NCBI GenBank assembly: GCA_031973395.1
Contig: DALYDD010000008.1
Location: 1-45,899 of the forward strand
Reading direction: 5' to 3'
Source: DALYDD01 sp031973395
GTDB taxonomy: Bacteria > Patescibacteriota > Minisyncoccia > Phycocordibacterales > CAIZLB01
Length of the DNA stretch: 45,899 nucleotides
Shown here: positions 16,097-23,717 of the stretch, piece after piece
Numbering within the stretch: the first letter of the stretch is position 1
How the letters are laid out: the number at the start of each line of letters is the position of its first letter
Program-made: the position numbers and the translations under genes
Notes under the pieces: model-generated
Told to the model about the DNA's origin: nothing
Seen by the model: the letters and a program-made list of their open reading frames with translations, nothing else
Database searches by the model: none

Positions 16097-16131
16097 GCCT
16101 ATATTATGGCATAATATAGGCATAGTGTCAA
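16097..16131 (-). promoter_or_regulatory. Promoter of the 15975 gene covered by a 25-base palindromic operator
   Basis: Minus strand: TTGACA (16131-16126), 17-base spacer, CATAAT (16108-16103). A perfect palindrome GCCTATATTATG-G-CATAATATAGGC fills 16097-16121, covering the -10 and most of the spacer. The position is that of a repressor operator. Confidence 0.7.
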
Positions 16132-16159
16132 GCTTGTGAAATTGTATTCCAACCTTTGT

Positions 16160-16522
16160 TTAAGCCTCCAATTCCCCTTTTCGAAACATTTTCTTTATCT
16201 GTAATGCACCCCGTCGAAACAATGACTGTTTCTTATCTTTTTTAGAACTCAAGACTTCATCTGCTTCGTCTTTGACCGCATCAATAGCGGCATATAAATC
16301 TTCACGCTCTGCCACTACACGAGTTTGATCACCTCTGTTTGTAATATTCAATTCAGCCCTGAAAATGTCGCCTTGCTTGTGGTGATTGGAAGTTTTGCCC
16401 AAATCAGCTTCAACTTTGGCATTCGCATCTAAGAATTTCTCGAGATTTTTGACTCGCTTAGTCAAATATTCCTGGATAGAGTTTGTGATTTCAAGATGAG
16501 AACCTTTGATGATGATATTCAT
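16160..16522 (-). CDS. hpf: Ribosome hibernation promoting factor / RaiA family
   Basis: A 120-residue short-type hibernation factor that binds the 30S decoding region and blocks translation in starvation or stationary phase. Evidence: the N-terminus MNIIIKGSHLEITNSIQEYL, the helix RVKNLEKFLDANAKVEADLGK, the strand pair FRAELNIT / TRVVAEREDLYAAIDAVKDEA, and a basic tail KKDKKQSLFRRGALQIKKMF. The C-terminal dimerisation domain of long HPF is missing, so it should act like RaiA/short HPF. It has its own leader and no operon partner. Confidence 0.92.
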   Translation of the reverse strand: MNIIIKGSHLEITNSIQEYLTKRVKNLEKFLDANAKVEADLGKTSNHHKQGDIFRAELNITNRGDQTRVVAEREDLYAAIDAVKDEADEVLSSKKDKKQSLFRRGALQIKKMFRKGELEA

Positions 16523-16562
16523 GACTTTTTTATATTACCTATTAATACATATATTATAGCAC

Positions 16563-18434
16563 TTAAAACAGACTGTACCTCAACTTAAACTGCCACAAAG
16601 TCGAGGGATTCACCAGAAATGTCCTGCCAAAAATACTCACGACTCGCTCGTCACTTTGTCCATTAAATAGACTGCCATACTCATTAACCGCCGCTTTCAA
16701 CGCCCTAGTCTCATCGGTGATGATGCCAGAAACACCGAGTGCGGCTAGACCCTCCACTATTTTCGTATCATTCACCGTCCACACGAAAACCTTCTTATCA
16801 TCATGCTGCAATTTGCGAACAAAATTCTTTGTAATAATAGACTGCTCGACACTGACCGCATCAAAAGCTTTTAATTCTTCATCCTGAAATGGTTTGCCTA
16901 GCAAATACATATTCGTCTGAATTTCTGGATGCAGATTTTCGAGTTCTCGCATCACCTGGAAATCAAACGAACCAATGTATGCACAATCAAGCAAGCCCTC
17001 TTTGTCTAATTGACCATATACCTGTTTCCCTATCGCCAAGGTTTGATCATATCCACCATACGCCTTTATCTCCAGAAGCCAATCGCAGATATCTTTTTGC
17101 TTATATTCTTTGATAAGAAGAATAAGCTCGTCTAAGGTCGCAACCGATACACGCTTGGCCTTTAATTCAGCCAAAGAAGAATCTTGAATACGAGCATCAA
17201 CTTTATACAATCTTTTCAAAGTTTCATCATGATAGACAATAATCGTGCCATCACGCAGCATCTGCAAATCCGTCTCAATTCCCTCTGCTCCATTTTCCAA
17301 AGCACGCCGCATTGCTTCAACAGAATTCTCAGGAAGCCCCTCACCTCTATGTGCTATGACTGTAGGTGTTTGATTAAATCCTCTAAAGATATAGATATAC
17401 GAGCGTGCAATATATGCAAAGACCATAAATGCGATCAAGCCCACAATGAAAATCGTTTTCTTACGATGAAGAATTTTCCAGCCACTTTCTCGCTCTGCGA
17501 TATGTTCCAAACTTTTTGACGAATCGTGCCCCATAACTTTTGGCATGCGAATCTCTAAATATGCAGATAGAGTTGAAATAACAAACGGTGCAATCATCAC
17601 CGAAATCAAAGCGGTCAAAATATATATCCAACTCGCATACAACATAATTGACAATGTTGCCGGCAAGACACTAAACGTTAAGCCAAAGAATGAATTGACG
17701 AGACCGATGATAACAAACAATAAAACGGCAGTGGCGATAAATAAGCCAATACAAAGGAGTGCAGGCAAGATCATTCCCCAAGTAAAAACTTCATGTAATT
17801 TTCGATGTCTTCGTGTTATTCTCCAGCTCTCTTTGGCACTTTTGAGTAGCGAATACGGATGGGAAGAAAAGAGATGAAAGGTAAAGATGAAACGAAAGCC
17901 TATGTAGAAGAGTGCGATCAAGGCAACAACAGTGACCGCTTGGTGCACAGCGATCTGTGTAGATTCCTCAATCAATGAAATCGGCATGGCGAAAGCTTTG
18001 AACAAACTTGGACTAATTCCAAGGAATGGGAACAAAATCGCCCCAAGGAAAATCACAAATAAAATCGTCACACCATAACCTTGCAAAAGATTTAAAGCTT
18101 TTTTGGAAGCAAAGCGCAATGCACCAACCAGAGTAGGTTTTTCTCCTTCTCCGTATGAATGCGCAATGTGACACAGGCCGACAATTTCGATGACGGCAAT
18201 ATAGACGAGGGCAAAGAAGGAAATGGTAAAGAGGATGACATAGGGCATATTCACCCATGCCCAAATATCCGTTTGTCCCGCCAGAGCGCGCACCTTGATC
18301 TCGATAATATTTCGAGAAGCCAATGCGACGAATACGCCGATCAGAATTCCGATCGAGCGTATTACAATTTCATATAAGACGAGTTCTTCGCCACGATTTC
18401 TGAGGATAGCTAAAAATCTTCGGTATACATTCAT
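16563..18434 (-). CDS. Glycerophosphodiester phosphodiesterase with N-terminal membrane domain
   Basis: 623 residues. The first about 345 form a multi-pass membrane domain of the kind found fused to GDPD enzymes (eight or so hydrophobic segments, from LVLYEIVIRSIGILIGVFVAL to KTIFIVGLIAFMVFAYIA). The rest is a GDPD TIM barrel exposed outside: VIAHRGEGLPENSVEAMRRA, then GAEGIETDLQMLRDGTIIVYHDETL, with the catalytic His pair and metal-binding Glu and Asp. It would hydrolyse glycerophosphodiesters or lipid- and polymer-linked ones to glycerol phosphate and alcohol, useful for scavenging host or community lipids. Confidence 0.9.
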   Translation of the reverse strand: MNVYRRFLAILRNRGEELVLYEIVIRSIGILIGVFVALASRNIIEIKVRALAGQTDIWAWVNMPYVILFTISFFALVYIAVIEIVGLCHIAHSYGEGEKPTLVGALRFASKKALNLLQGYGVTILFVIFLGAILFPFLGISPSLFKAFAMPISLIEESTQIAVHQAVTVVALIALFYIGFRFIFTFHLFSSHPYSLLKSAKESWRITRRHRKLHEVFTWGMILPALLCIGLFIATAVLLFVIIGLVNSFFGLTFSVLPATLSIMLYASWIYILTALISVMIAPFVISTLSAYLEIRMPKVMGHDSSKSLEHIAERESGWKILHRKKTIFIVGLIAFMVFAYIARSYIYIFRGFNQTPTVIAHRGEGLPENSVEAMRRALENGAEGIETDLQMLRDGTIIVYHDETLKRLYKVDARIQDSSLAELKAKRVSVATLDELILLIKEYKQKDICDWLLEIKAYGGYDQTLAIGKQVYGQLDKEGLLDCAYIGSFDFQVMRELENLHPEIQTNMYLLGKPFQDEELKAFDAVSVEQSIITKNFVRKLQHDDKKVFVWTVNDTKIVEGLAALGVSGIITDETRALKAAVNEYGSLFNGQSDERVVSIFGRTFLVNPSTLWQFKLRYSLF

Positions 18435-18437
18435 TGA

Positions 18438-18893
18438 CTACATGTGTGCTGTTGGCGCAGCAGGAGTAGTCGGAATAGCGGGCGCCGTTACGCCTTTTTT
18501 ACCTTCACACTTACCTCCGCAACATATTGCCCATCGTCCTGAACCTGTAAACAAGATTGTGAGAGAAGAAATAAGCATCACAAGATCCAGCTCAGCACCC
18601 TTGATGCCTGCAGGCATTCCAAGTTTTACTTTGAAGATTGCGACTAGCATGATGATGACAAATAAGATTGCAACTGTAGATGTGCAAAGACCAAGGATCA
18701 TGAATGCACCACCCGCAGTTTCAACGATAGCTACAAGCCATGCAGTCCATGCGGGAAGACCCTGACTACCGAACCAGCCTATTATCCCTGCCATGTGGGT
18801 AAGTTTGTCGATTCCATGATAAAGAAATACCCCTCCAACCGCTAATCGCAATAGGAAAAGTCCGAGATTAAGATTTTTTGTTACTGATTTCAT
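18438..18893 (-). CDS. DoxX-family membrane protein
   Basis: A 151-residue protein with four membrane helices in the DoxX pattern: LGLFLLRLAVGGVFLYHGIDKL, a TAWLVAIVETAGGAFMILGL helix and FVIIMLVAIFKVKLGMPAG. The C-terminus is a cysteine-containing, proline/alanine/threonine-rich tail (CCGGKCEGKKG and onward). DoxX proteins are quinone-related or redox-stress membrane proteins; the exact role is unknown. It begins upstream of the GDPD gene and ends three bases before it, so the two are translationally close and probably one transcript. Confidence 0.85.
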   Translation of the reverse strand: MKSVTKNLNLGLFLLRLAVGGVFLYHGIDKLTHMAGIIGWFGSQGLPAWTAWLVAIVETAGGAFMILGLCTSTVAILFVIIMLVAIFKVKLGMPAGIKGAELDLVMLISSLTILFTGSGRWAICCGGKCEGKKGVTAPAIPTTPAAPTAHM

Positions 18894-19019
18894 CTTTTAT
18901 ATAAAAAGTTAATGCAATTTTAATGATGTCCCAAACAGTCTAGCTGTTGATAACAATGACATTATACACGAATAAGGTCTACAATATAAGTATTACAAGC
19001 TCAATTATAAAACAAAAAT

Positions 19020-19265
19020 ATGAATATATTACTTTGGATTGTCTTTGGAGGAATCGCTGGATGGATCGCTTCAATTTTCATGGCAAACAATGCCTCTCAA
19101 GGACTATTGGGCAATATCGTCGTCGGCATTATTGGTGCAGTCATCGGAGGATACATCATGCAATATTTTGGCAAATCAGGCGTTACAGGATTCAACTTGT
19201 ACAGCTTGGTTGTTGCAATCATCGGTGCAATCATCTTGATTGCATTGGTGCACTTAATCTTTTAA
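19020..19265 (+). CDS. GlsB/YeaQ/YmgE-family stress-response membrane protein
   Basis: An 81-residue, three-helix membrane protein with the family's glycine-rich pattern: LWIVFGGIAGWIASIFM, GLLGNIVVGIIGAVIGGYIM, GFNLYSLVVAIIGAIILIAL. Members (often called transglycosylase-associated) are induced in acid, stationary-phase or envelope stress; no enzymatic activity is established. It is a single gene with its own terminator, divergent from the DoxX-GDPD pair. No Shine-Dalgarno is seen; the leader is A-rich (caattataaaacaaaaat). Confidence 0.92.
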   Translation: MNILLWIVFGGIAGWIASIFMANNASQGLLGNIVVGIIGAVIGGYIMQYFGKSGVTGFNLYSLVVAIIGAIILIALVHLIF

Positions 19266-19287
19266 TCGAAAATAAGCGTAAACAAAA

Positions 19288-19317
19288 ACAGCGCCCGAAA
19301 GCGCTGTTTTTGTTTCT
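19288..19317 (+). terminator. Terminator of the GlsB-like gene
   Basis: ACAGCGC (19288-19294), loop CCGAAA, GCGCTGT (19301-19307), then TTTTGTTTCTT. Confidence 0.9.
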
Positions 19318-19330
19318 TGAAAGCTAGAGC

Positions 19331-19714
19331 TTACCAAGATCGGTTGTTTCGACCGTAGTCTCCACCTCCGAAACCTCCTCGATCGCCCCCTCGGTTACCA
19401 CCGCCGAAACCTCCGCGGTTACCACCTCGGTCACCTCCTCCGAAAGATCGGCGAGGACCACCTTCTTCCTTAGGTCGTGCGACGTTTACTGTAAGAATTC
19501 GTCCTTCGAAATCTTTACCATGGAACATGGCTACAGCGTTCTGTGCTTCTTCTGCAGTCGCCATTTCGACAAACCCGAAGCCTTTTGATCGGCCTGTCAT
19601 TTTGTCCATGATGATCTGTGCAGAAGTGACGTTTCCTGCTTGTGAAAATGCTGCTCGTAATGAATCTTCAGTAGTTGCATAAGGCAAACCACCTACATAT
19701 AACTTATTCTCCAT
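19331..19714 (-). CDS. RRM-type RNA-binding protein with glycine-rich tail
   Basis: A 127-residue protein with one RNA recognition motif: RNP2 as LYVGGL (residues 5-10) and RNP1 as KGFGFVEM near residue 45. It is followed by a tail of GGFGGGNRGGDRGG-type repeats. This resembles cyanobacterial and CPR cold-inducible glycine-rich RNA-binding proteins that act as RNA chaperones. A weak promoter (TTGTTT, 18 bases, TATATA) lies about 30 bases before the start. The gene is convergent with the GlsB-like gene, sharing its terminator region. Confidence 0.93.
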   Translation of the reverse strand: MENKLYVGGLPYATTEDSLRAAFSQAGNVTSAQIIMDKMTGRSKGFGFVEMATAEEAQNAVAMFHGKDFEGRILTVNVARPKEEGGPRRSFGGGDRGGNRGGFGGGNRGGDRGGFGGGDYGRNNRSW

Positions 19715-19942
19715 ATAATGTTGTGCCCTATCTGTCTATATATTTCTTTTAAAAAGATACAAACAATAGAGCGATATTTTCTACTAACTTTTAATAAGGG
19801 ACACACGAACATCTACTTTTTCACAAAATTCGATAAGTGAGCACCGGAATGAGCGCTATTAGATCGATTGCATCAAGCACGAACGCGAAAACCCTTGCAA
19901 GTAGCCTAACATACATGTGGGACAATGCAAATTTCTAGCATT
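19715..19942. other. Gene-free stretch upstream of the RRM gene
   Basis: About 230 bases without a plausible gene. It is AT-rich next to the RRM start (likely its promoter) and more mixed further out. No convincing RNA fold or repeat was found besides a weak CAAAT/ATTTG pair. Confidence 0.5.
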
Positions 19943-19989
19943 TGTATAATAAAGACACCCTCCGTCGCGACAAGCGCGAACGGAGGGTG
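19943..19989 (-). terminator. Strong terminator of the 20000-20266 gene
   Basis: CACCCTCCGT (19956-19965) and ACGGAGGGTG (19980-19989) form a perfect ten-base stem, and on the minus strand the exit side is T-rich (CTTTATTATA). Confidence 0.85.
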
Positions 19990-19999
19990 ATCCCGAGAC

Positions 20000-20266
20000 C
20001 TACCTCATCATGGCGATAGCTACCATGAAGCCCAGGACCAAGCATAGGAGCTGGGACCAGTACTTCTTGATGAGCTTCTTGGCGTGGCTCTTGAGCCACT
20101 TGGTTAATTGGGCTTGCTTGCCCAGGATGACCGCGATTCCATAGGCCAGGAGCAGTGTGGCGAGGGCGAGCAAGATCGTTTGGCCAAAGAGACCAGTGAG
20201 CTGGACACCGGTGCGGTGGGCACCAGGAAGGTCATAGTCGGTGGTAACGGCGAACAGAGTTATCAT
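20000..20266 (-). CDS. Small orphan membrane protein
   Basis: An 88-residue protein of no known family with two membrane helices (about residues 26-48 and 69-86) joined by a strongly basic loop (KQAQLTKWLKSHAKKLIKK). It is GC-richer than neighbouring genes. It has its own consensus promoter (20359-20387) and perfect terminator. The ~85-base leader has no Shine-Dalgarno sequence, and its last 40 bases are almost free of G, with a repeated CCTCAAC motif. A small hairpin-like membrane protein could be a regulator of a larger membrane complex or a toxin-like peptide, but nothing in the sequence decides this. Confidence 0.7.
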   Translation of the reverse strand: MITLFAVTTDYDLPGAHRTGVQLTGLFGQTILLALATLLLAYGIAVILGKQAQLTKWLKSHAKKLIKKYWSQLLCLVLGFMVAIAMMR

Positions 20267-20358
20267 ACTGAGAGCGGATGGGGTTGAGGATTGGGGTTGT
20301 TGAGGAACGATCGCTTTGCTTAGCTGCCACAGGGCAATTCAGCAAAACTTACACACAT

Positions 20359-20387
20359 ATTATACATCTAAATGTGCATTTCGTCAA
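20359..20387 (-). promoter_or_regulatory. Consensus promoter of the 20266 gene
   Basis: TTGACG (20387-20382), a 17-base spacer and a perfect TATAAT (20364-20359). CACAT/ATGTG arms flank the -10 and could be a weak operator. Confidence 0.75.
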
Positions 20388-20455
20388 GCCTTAAAAGCCA
20401 GACTAGACTGCAACCAGACCCCAAAACCGCCCGCTAACGCCTCTCTGACTTTCTC

Positions 20456-21613
20456 CTATTTTTTATAATATTTTTTTCCTTTCAACTTATCGGGCAAGAA
20501 ACTTTCTTTCGTATATTTCTCATAACCCTTGCCATAGCCAATATTTTTCATTAATTTGGTTGGGGCATTGCGTATCTGAAGCGGAATGGGTAAATTGCCT
20601 AGCTTTTTTACATCATCGAGCGCTTCAAAATATGCATCATAAGAACTGCGGTCTTTTTTGGCAGTCGCGAGATATACCACGCCATGCGCGAGATTGATTA
20701 CACATTCTGGATAGCCGATGACTTCAACAGATTTGAAAACTTCATTTGCGACAACGAGCGCGGTCGGTTGTGCCATGCCAATATCTTCGGATGCAAAAAT
20801 AACCATGCGACGGGCAATAAATTTTGGGTCTTGCCCTGCCTCAACCATGCGAGCCAGATAGTAGAGCGCGGCATCAGGCTGACTTGCCCGCATACTTTTT
20901 ATAAAAGCGCTAATCGTATTGTAGTGTTCATCACCTTTTTTATCAAAACGCAAAAACTTATTTTGCATAGCATCAGTTAGATTTTCGACGGTGACTTTTT
21001 CGTAAAATTTATAGGTGTTTTCGATAACTGTAATCAAAGTACGAGCATCGCCGGCCGCCATTTGGATCAACCATTCCCTACTCTTCTTGTCTAATTTAAT
21101 CTTGGTAACCTTGGTGATACGATCCATGATTTTATTCATATCACCTTCATTCAATTCCTGTAGTACGAAAACTTGAGCGCGTGACAAGAGCGCAGAGATA
21201 ATTTCAAAACTCGGATTTTCGGTTGTTGCACCAACTAGTGTGATTTGCCCAGATTCAACAAATGGTAAAAGGAAATCTTGTTGAGCTTTATTAAAGCGAT
21301 GAATTTCATCAAGAAAGAGAATCTTCGGTTTGCTCAATAGGCCCGGGCGATCTTCGGCGATTTTGCGAATATCGTCTTTGCCCGCAGAGACTGCCGAGAG
21401 TTCATAGAACTCGGCATCAACTGCCTTGGCATAGATTTTGGCCAGAGTGGTTTTCCCAACTCCGGGCGGGCCCCATAAAACAAAAGAAAAAAGGTGCTTT
21501 TCTGCGATAGCCAAAGCGAGTGGTTTGTTTTTTCCCACCAAATGTTCCTGGCCGATAAATTGATCCAGGCTTTCTGGCCTGATTTTAGATGCGAGCGGTT
21601 CTGCGCTTTCCAT
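20456..21613 (-). CDS. rarA: RarA/MgsA replication-associated recombination AAA+ ATPase
   Basis: 385 residues; acts at stalled replication forks, related to clamp-loader subunits. Walker A GPPGVGKTT (48-56), Walker B LFLDEIHRFN (99-108), sensor region GATTENPSFE and arginine finger region LSRAQVFVLQEL are all visible, followed by the RarA-specific helical tetramerisation domain (SAFIKSMRASQPDAALYYLARM). Slightly shorter than the usual 430-450. The -10 box TATAGT lies 11 bases before the ATG, so the mRNA leader is only about five bases. Confidence 0.95.
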   Translation of the reverse strand: MESAEPLASKIRPESLDQFIGQEHLVGKNKPLALAIAEKHLFSFVLWGPPGVGKTTLAKIYAKAVDAEFYELSAVSAGKDDIRKIAEDRPGLLSKPKILFLDEIHRFNKAQQDFLLPFVESGQITLVGATTENPSFEIISALLSRAQVFVLQELNEGDMNKIMDRITKVTKIKLDKKSREWLIQMAAGDARTLITVIENTYKFYEKVTVENLTDAMQNKFLRFDKKGDEHYNTISAFIKSMRASQPDAALYYLARMVEAGQDPKFIARRMVIFASEDIGMAQPTALVVANEVFKSVEVIGYPECVINLAHGVVYLATAKKDRSSYDAYFEALDDVKKLGNLPIPLQIRNAPTKLMKNIGYGKGYEKYTKESFLPDKLKGKKYYKK

Positions 21614-21679
21614 ACCAAAAGCATACTATAGATTTAGCTCGAGCAAGTTTTATAAAATACGGCACAGTAACTGTCTAGA

Positions 21680-22381
21680 CTAGAAAGCTGAATACTCGCT
21701 TTCGTCAGGCATCTTTTTTTTGAACCAATACTTGAAACGTGTTTTCCACCAAAAAACCACACTTGAAAATGTCCCCAGTTTTTTGAAACGACGAAGAGAT
21801 GTGTAGGCGTTGGCCTTGGTTACAAGTGCATACTTACCACCCTGCTCCCTTGCACGCCTACTGATATCATAAATCTCGTCGACGATAAGATTTTCATCAT
21901 AACCAGCGATTTTTTTGAAAAGATCTTTATTAAAAAACATTAGGCCACCAAGCGCCCCTTTATATAAACCTAAACGATGAAAAACATTTTTGCCCCAGAA
22001 ATATGTACCAAAAATAGGGCTCGACTCATCAGGCCAACCCAAGACCGTGCCGAAAGTATTCGCACCAGATTTTTTTGCAATTCTCTCTAAGGTATTTGGA
22101 CCGATGAAACTATCCGCATCCAGGAAAACGAGGATATCACCTGTTGCATGATTGGCACCATCATTACGGGCCTTACTAGCACCAGCTTTTTTTGGATTAC
22201 TTACCACTTCTGCACCGAGTTTTTGGGATATCGCAGCAGTGCCATCTGTAGAACCGTTGGTAGAGACAATGATCTCAACATTGTCATAGTTTTGATTTTT
22301 GATTGAAGTAATAGCGCGCCCAATAAAACCTTCTTCGTTTACCGCCGGCAAAATAACGGATATTTTAGGGAGAGAGCTCAT
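21680..22381 (-). CDS. Family 2 glycosyltransferase
   Basis: About 233 residues from the ATG at 22379-22381, where the fold starts (KISVILPAVNEEGFIGRAI). GT-A features: STNGSTDGTAA, the DxD-type motif in ILVFLDADSFIG, and a C-terminal hydrophobic region with aromatic and basic residues (WWKTRFKYWFKKK) that may lie on the membrane. It would transfer a sugar from a nucleotide- or lipid-linked donor to an acceptor in glycan or glycolipid synthesis. The longer frame start adds 19 residues with no homology. Confidence 0.9.
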   Translation of the reverse strand: MSSLPKISVILPAVNEEGFIGRAITSIKNQNYDNVEIIVSTNGSTDGTAAISQKLGAEVVSNPKKAGASKARNDGANHATGDILVFLDADSFIGPNTLERIAKKSGANTFGTVLGWPDESSPIFGTYFWGKNVFHRLGLYKGALGGLMFFNKDLFKKIAGYDENLIVDEIYDISRRAREQGGKYALVTKANAYTSLRRFKKLGTFSSVVFWWKTRFKYWFKKKMPDESEYSAF

Positions 22382-22521
22382 ATAGATGTGTATTTGTATA
22401 TATTGATCTATTTTGAAGAAAAAGCAACCAGGGCACACACATAATGTTTATGCGGATATCGATGTGGATATTCATACGGATTTGAGACTTGCTTCATCAG
22501 CGGCATCCCATCTCGGGGTTT

Positions 22522-23094
22522 TTACCCTTTTTGGATCATGCTACGGAAGAGGAATCTCTTTACCAACCATAAAATCGCCAGCATGAACAAGAGAAAGATG
22601 GGAATGTAGAAAAAGACATTTTCTGTAAGACCTAGCTTATTTACATGTGAATGAATAAAGACACTCAGCCATCGAATGAGATAAAACCAGATGACCATAC
22701 TCACACCACTCAATCCGATAAATTTCCAGAAGTTCATGCTGAAAATTCCACAAATGATTGAAAACAAACTGTTCATACCGTAGACGAAGCGAGACATGAA
22801 GACGAGCTTATGTTTATGTCCTTCATATTGATACAGGTATTTTCTGTATAAAGGCCGCCTCTTTTTGAAAAATTTTGAATCTTCGAGTTTGCTGATGGGC
22901 ACAAAATATCCAATAAGGTACCAAATCGCATCCCAAACAAGAGTGGTGGCTACCGATATGATGAGAAGGATTTTTGAGCTTAGTGTGCCCGTGACTACCA
23001 AGTACATCGCTGTAACTAGAGCTGGAGTGCCACCCAAAAAAAGAGCAAGGGCCAAAGGTATATAGTGACCGTCCGTCACTGCGAAGTCGAACAT
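22522..23094 (-). CDS. DedA/VTT-domain membrane protein
   Basis: 190 residues with about five hydrophobic segments and the DedA-type half-helix region: PLALALFLGGTPALVTAMYL, then KHKLVFMSRFVYGMNSLFSI, corresponding to the conserved 'G....F.R..pg.r' loop. DedA proteins move or flip lipids such as undecaprenyl phosphate or phosphatidylethanolamine. The conserved acidic residue of the first loop is not obvious here, so activity is uncertain. It starts 22 bases after purN ends, so the two are probably co-transcribed. Confidence 0.78.
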   Translation of the reverse strand: MFDFAVTDGHYIPLALALFLGGTPALVTAMYLVVTGTLSSKILLIISVATTLVWDAIWYLIGYFVPISKLEDSKFFKKRRPLYRKYLYQYEGHKHKLVFMSRFVYGMNSLFSIICGIFSMNFWKFIGLSGVSMVIWFYLIRWLSVFIHSHVNKLGLTENVFFYIPIFLLFMLAILWLVKRFLFRSMIQKG

Positions 23095-23116
23095 AGGTTA
23101 TATTGTAGCTTGAATT

Positions 23117-23698
23117 CTATAAACCAGCCATAAACCCCTTCACCGTTTTTGGATATGCCACTCTTTCCACTTTTTTAATTCTTTCGTGTAAAGTTTCAAC
23201 CGTATCACCCGGCAATACCTCAACTGCGTTCTGAGAAATAATTGGACCGGCATCTAATTCAGATGTCGCGATATGCACAGTGCAACCGGTAACTTTTACT
23301 CCAAATGCCAGAGCGTCACGTACAGCATGATCACCTTTGAATGATGGCAGAAGAGATGGGTGCGCATTCAATATTTTTCCACCAAAATGTTCGAAAATCT
23401 CTGGAGAGAAAAAAGTCATAAAACCCGCCATGGCAATAACTGTAATTCCGCGGTCGAGTAAGACTTTGGTAACTTCTTTTGTATATTCTTCTCGATTAAA
23501 TTCTTTTCCAAAAAGTCGAGGAATCAAAAGTGTCTCGATTGGTTTTCCTTTTGCCCCTGCAATCTTCGGGACTTCATCTATACCACGACAATGCCGATCT
23601 GCCAGGATGAGATCAATCTGCAGATCTTCATTAATCATCGCCTCGAGAAGCGAACCGGTACCAGAAACGAGAACGGCGAGTTTTTGAGGTTGAGTCAT
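23117..23698 (-). CDS. purN: Phosphoribosylglycinamide formyltransferase (PurN-type)
   Basis: A 193-residue enzyme of the GART family using 10-formyltetrahydrofolate. Seen: LAVLVSGTGSLLEAMI at the start, the catalytic stretch ILNAHPSLLPSFKGDHAVRD (Asn, His) and GCTVHIATSELDAGPII (the Asp). It would carry out the third step of purine synthesis. No other purine gene is nearby, and many CPR genomes lack the pathway, so it could also formylate another amine such as a sugar nucleotide or act in salvage. The glycosyltransferase two genes away makes sugar formylation worth considering, though this is only context. Confidence 0.87.
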   Translation of the reverse strand: MTQPQKLAVLVSGTGSLLEAMINEDLQIDLILADRHCRGIDEVPKIAGAKGKPIETLLIPRLFGKEFNREEYTKEVTKVLLDRGITVIAMAGFMTFFSPEIFEHFGGKILNAHPSLLPSFKGDHAVRDALAFGVKVTGCTVHIATSELDAGPIISQNAVEVLPGDTVETLHERIKKVERVAYPKTVKGFMAGL

Positions 23699-23717
23699 AT
23701 GGGGTTTGAGTTGAGAT

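Noticed and set aside
19956..19989. The perfect CACCCTCCGT hairpin as an operator or attachment site.
   Set aside because: Its position just after the 20000-20266 stop and the T-rich exit on the minus strand fit a terminator.
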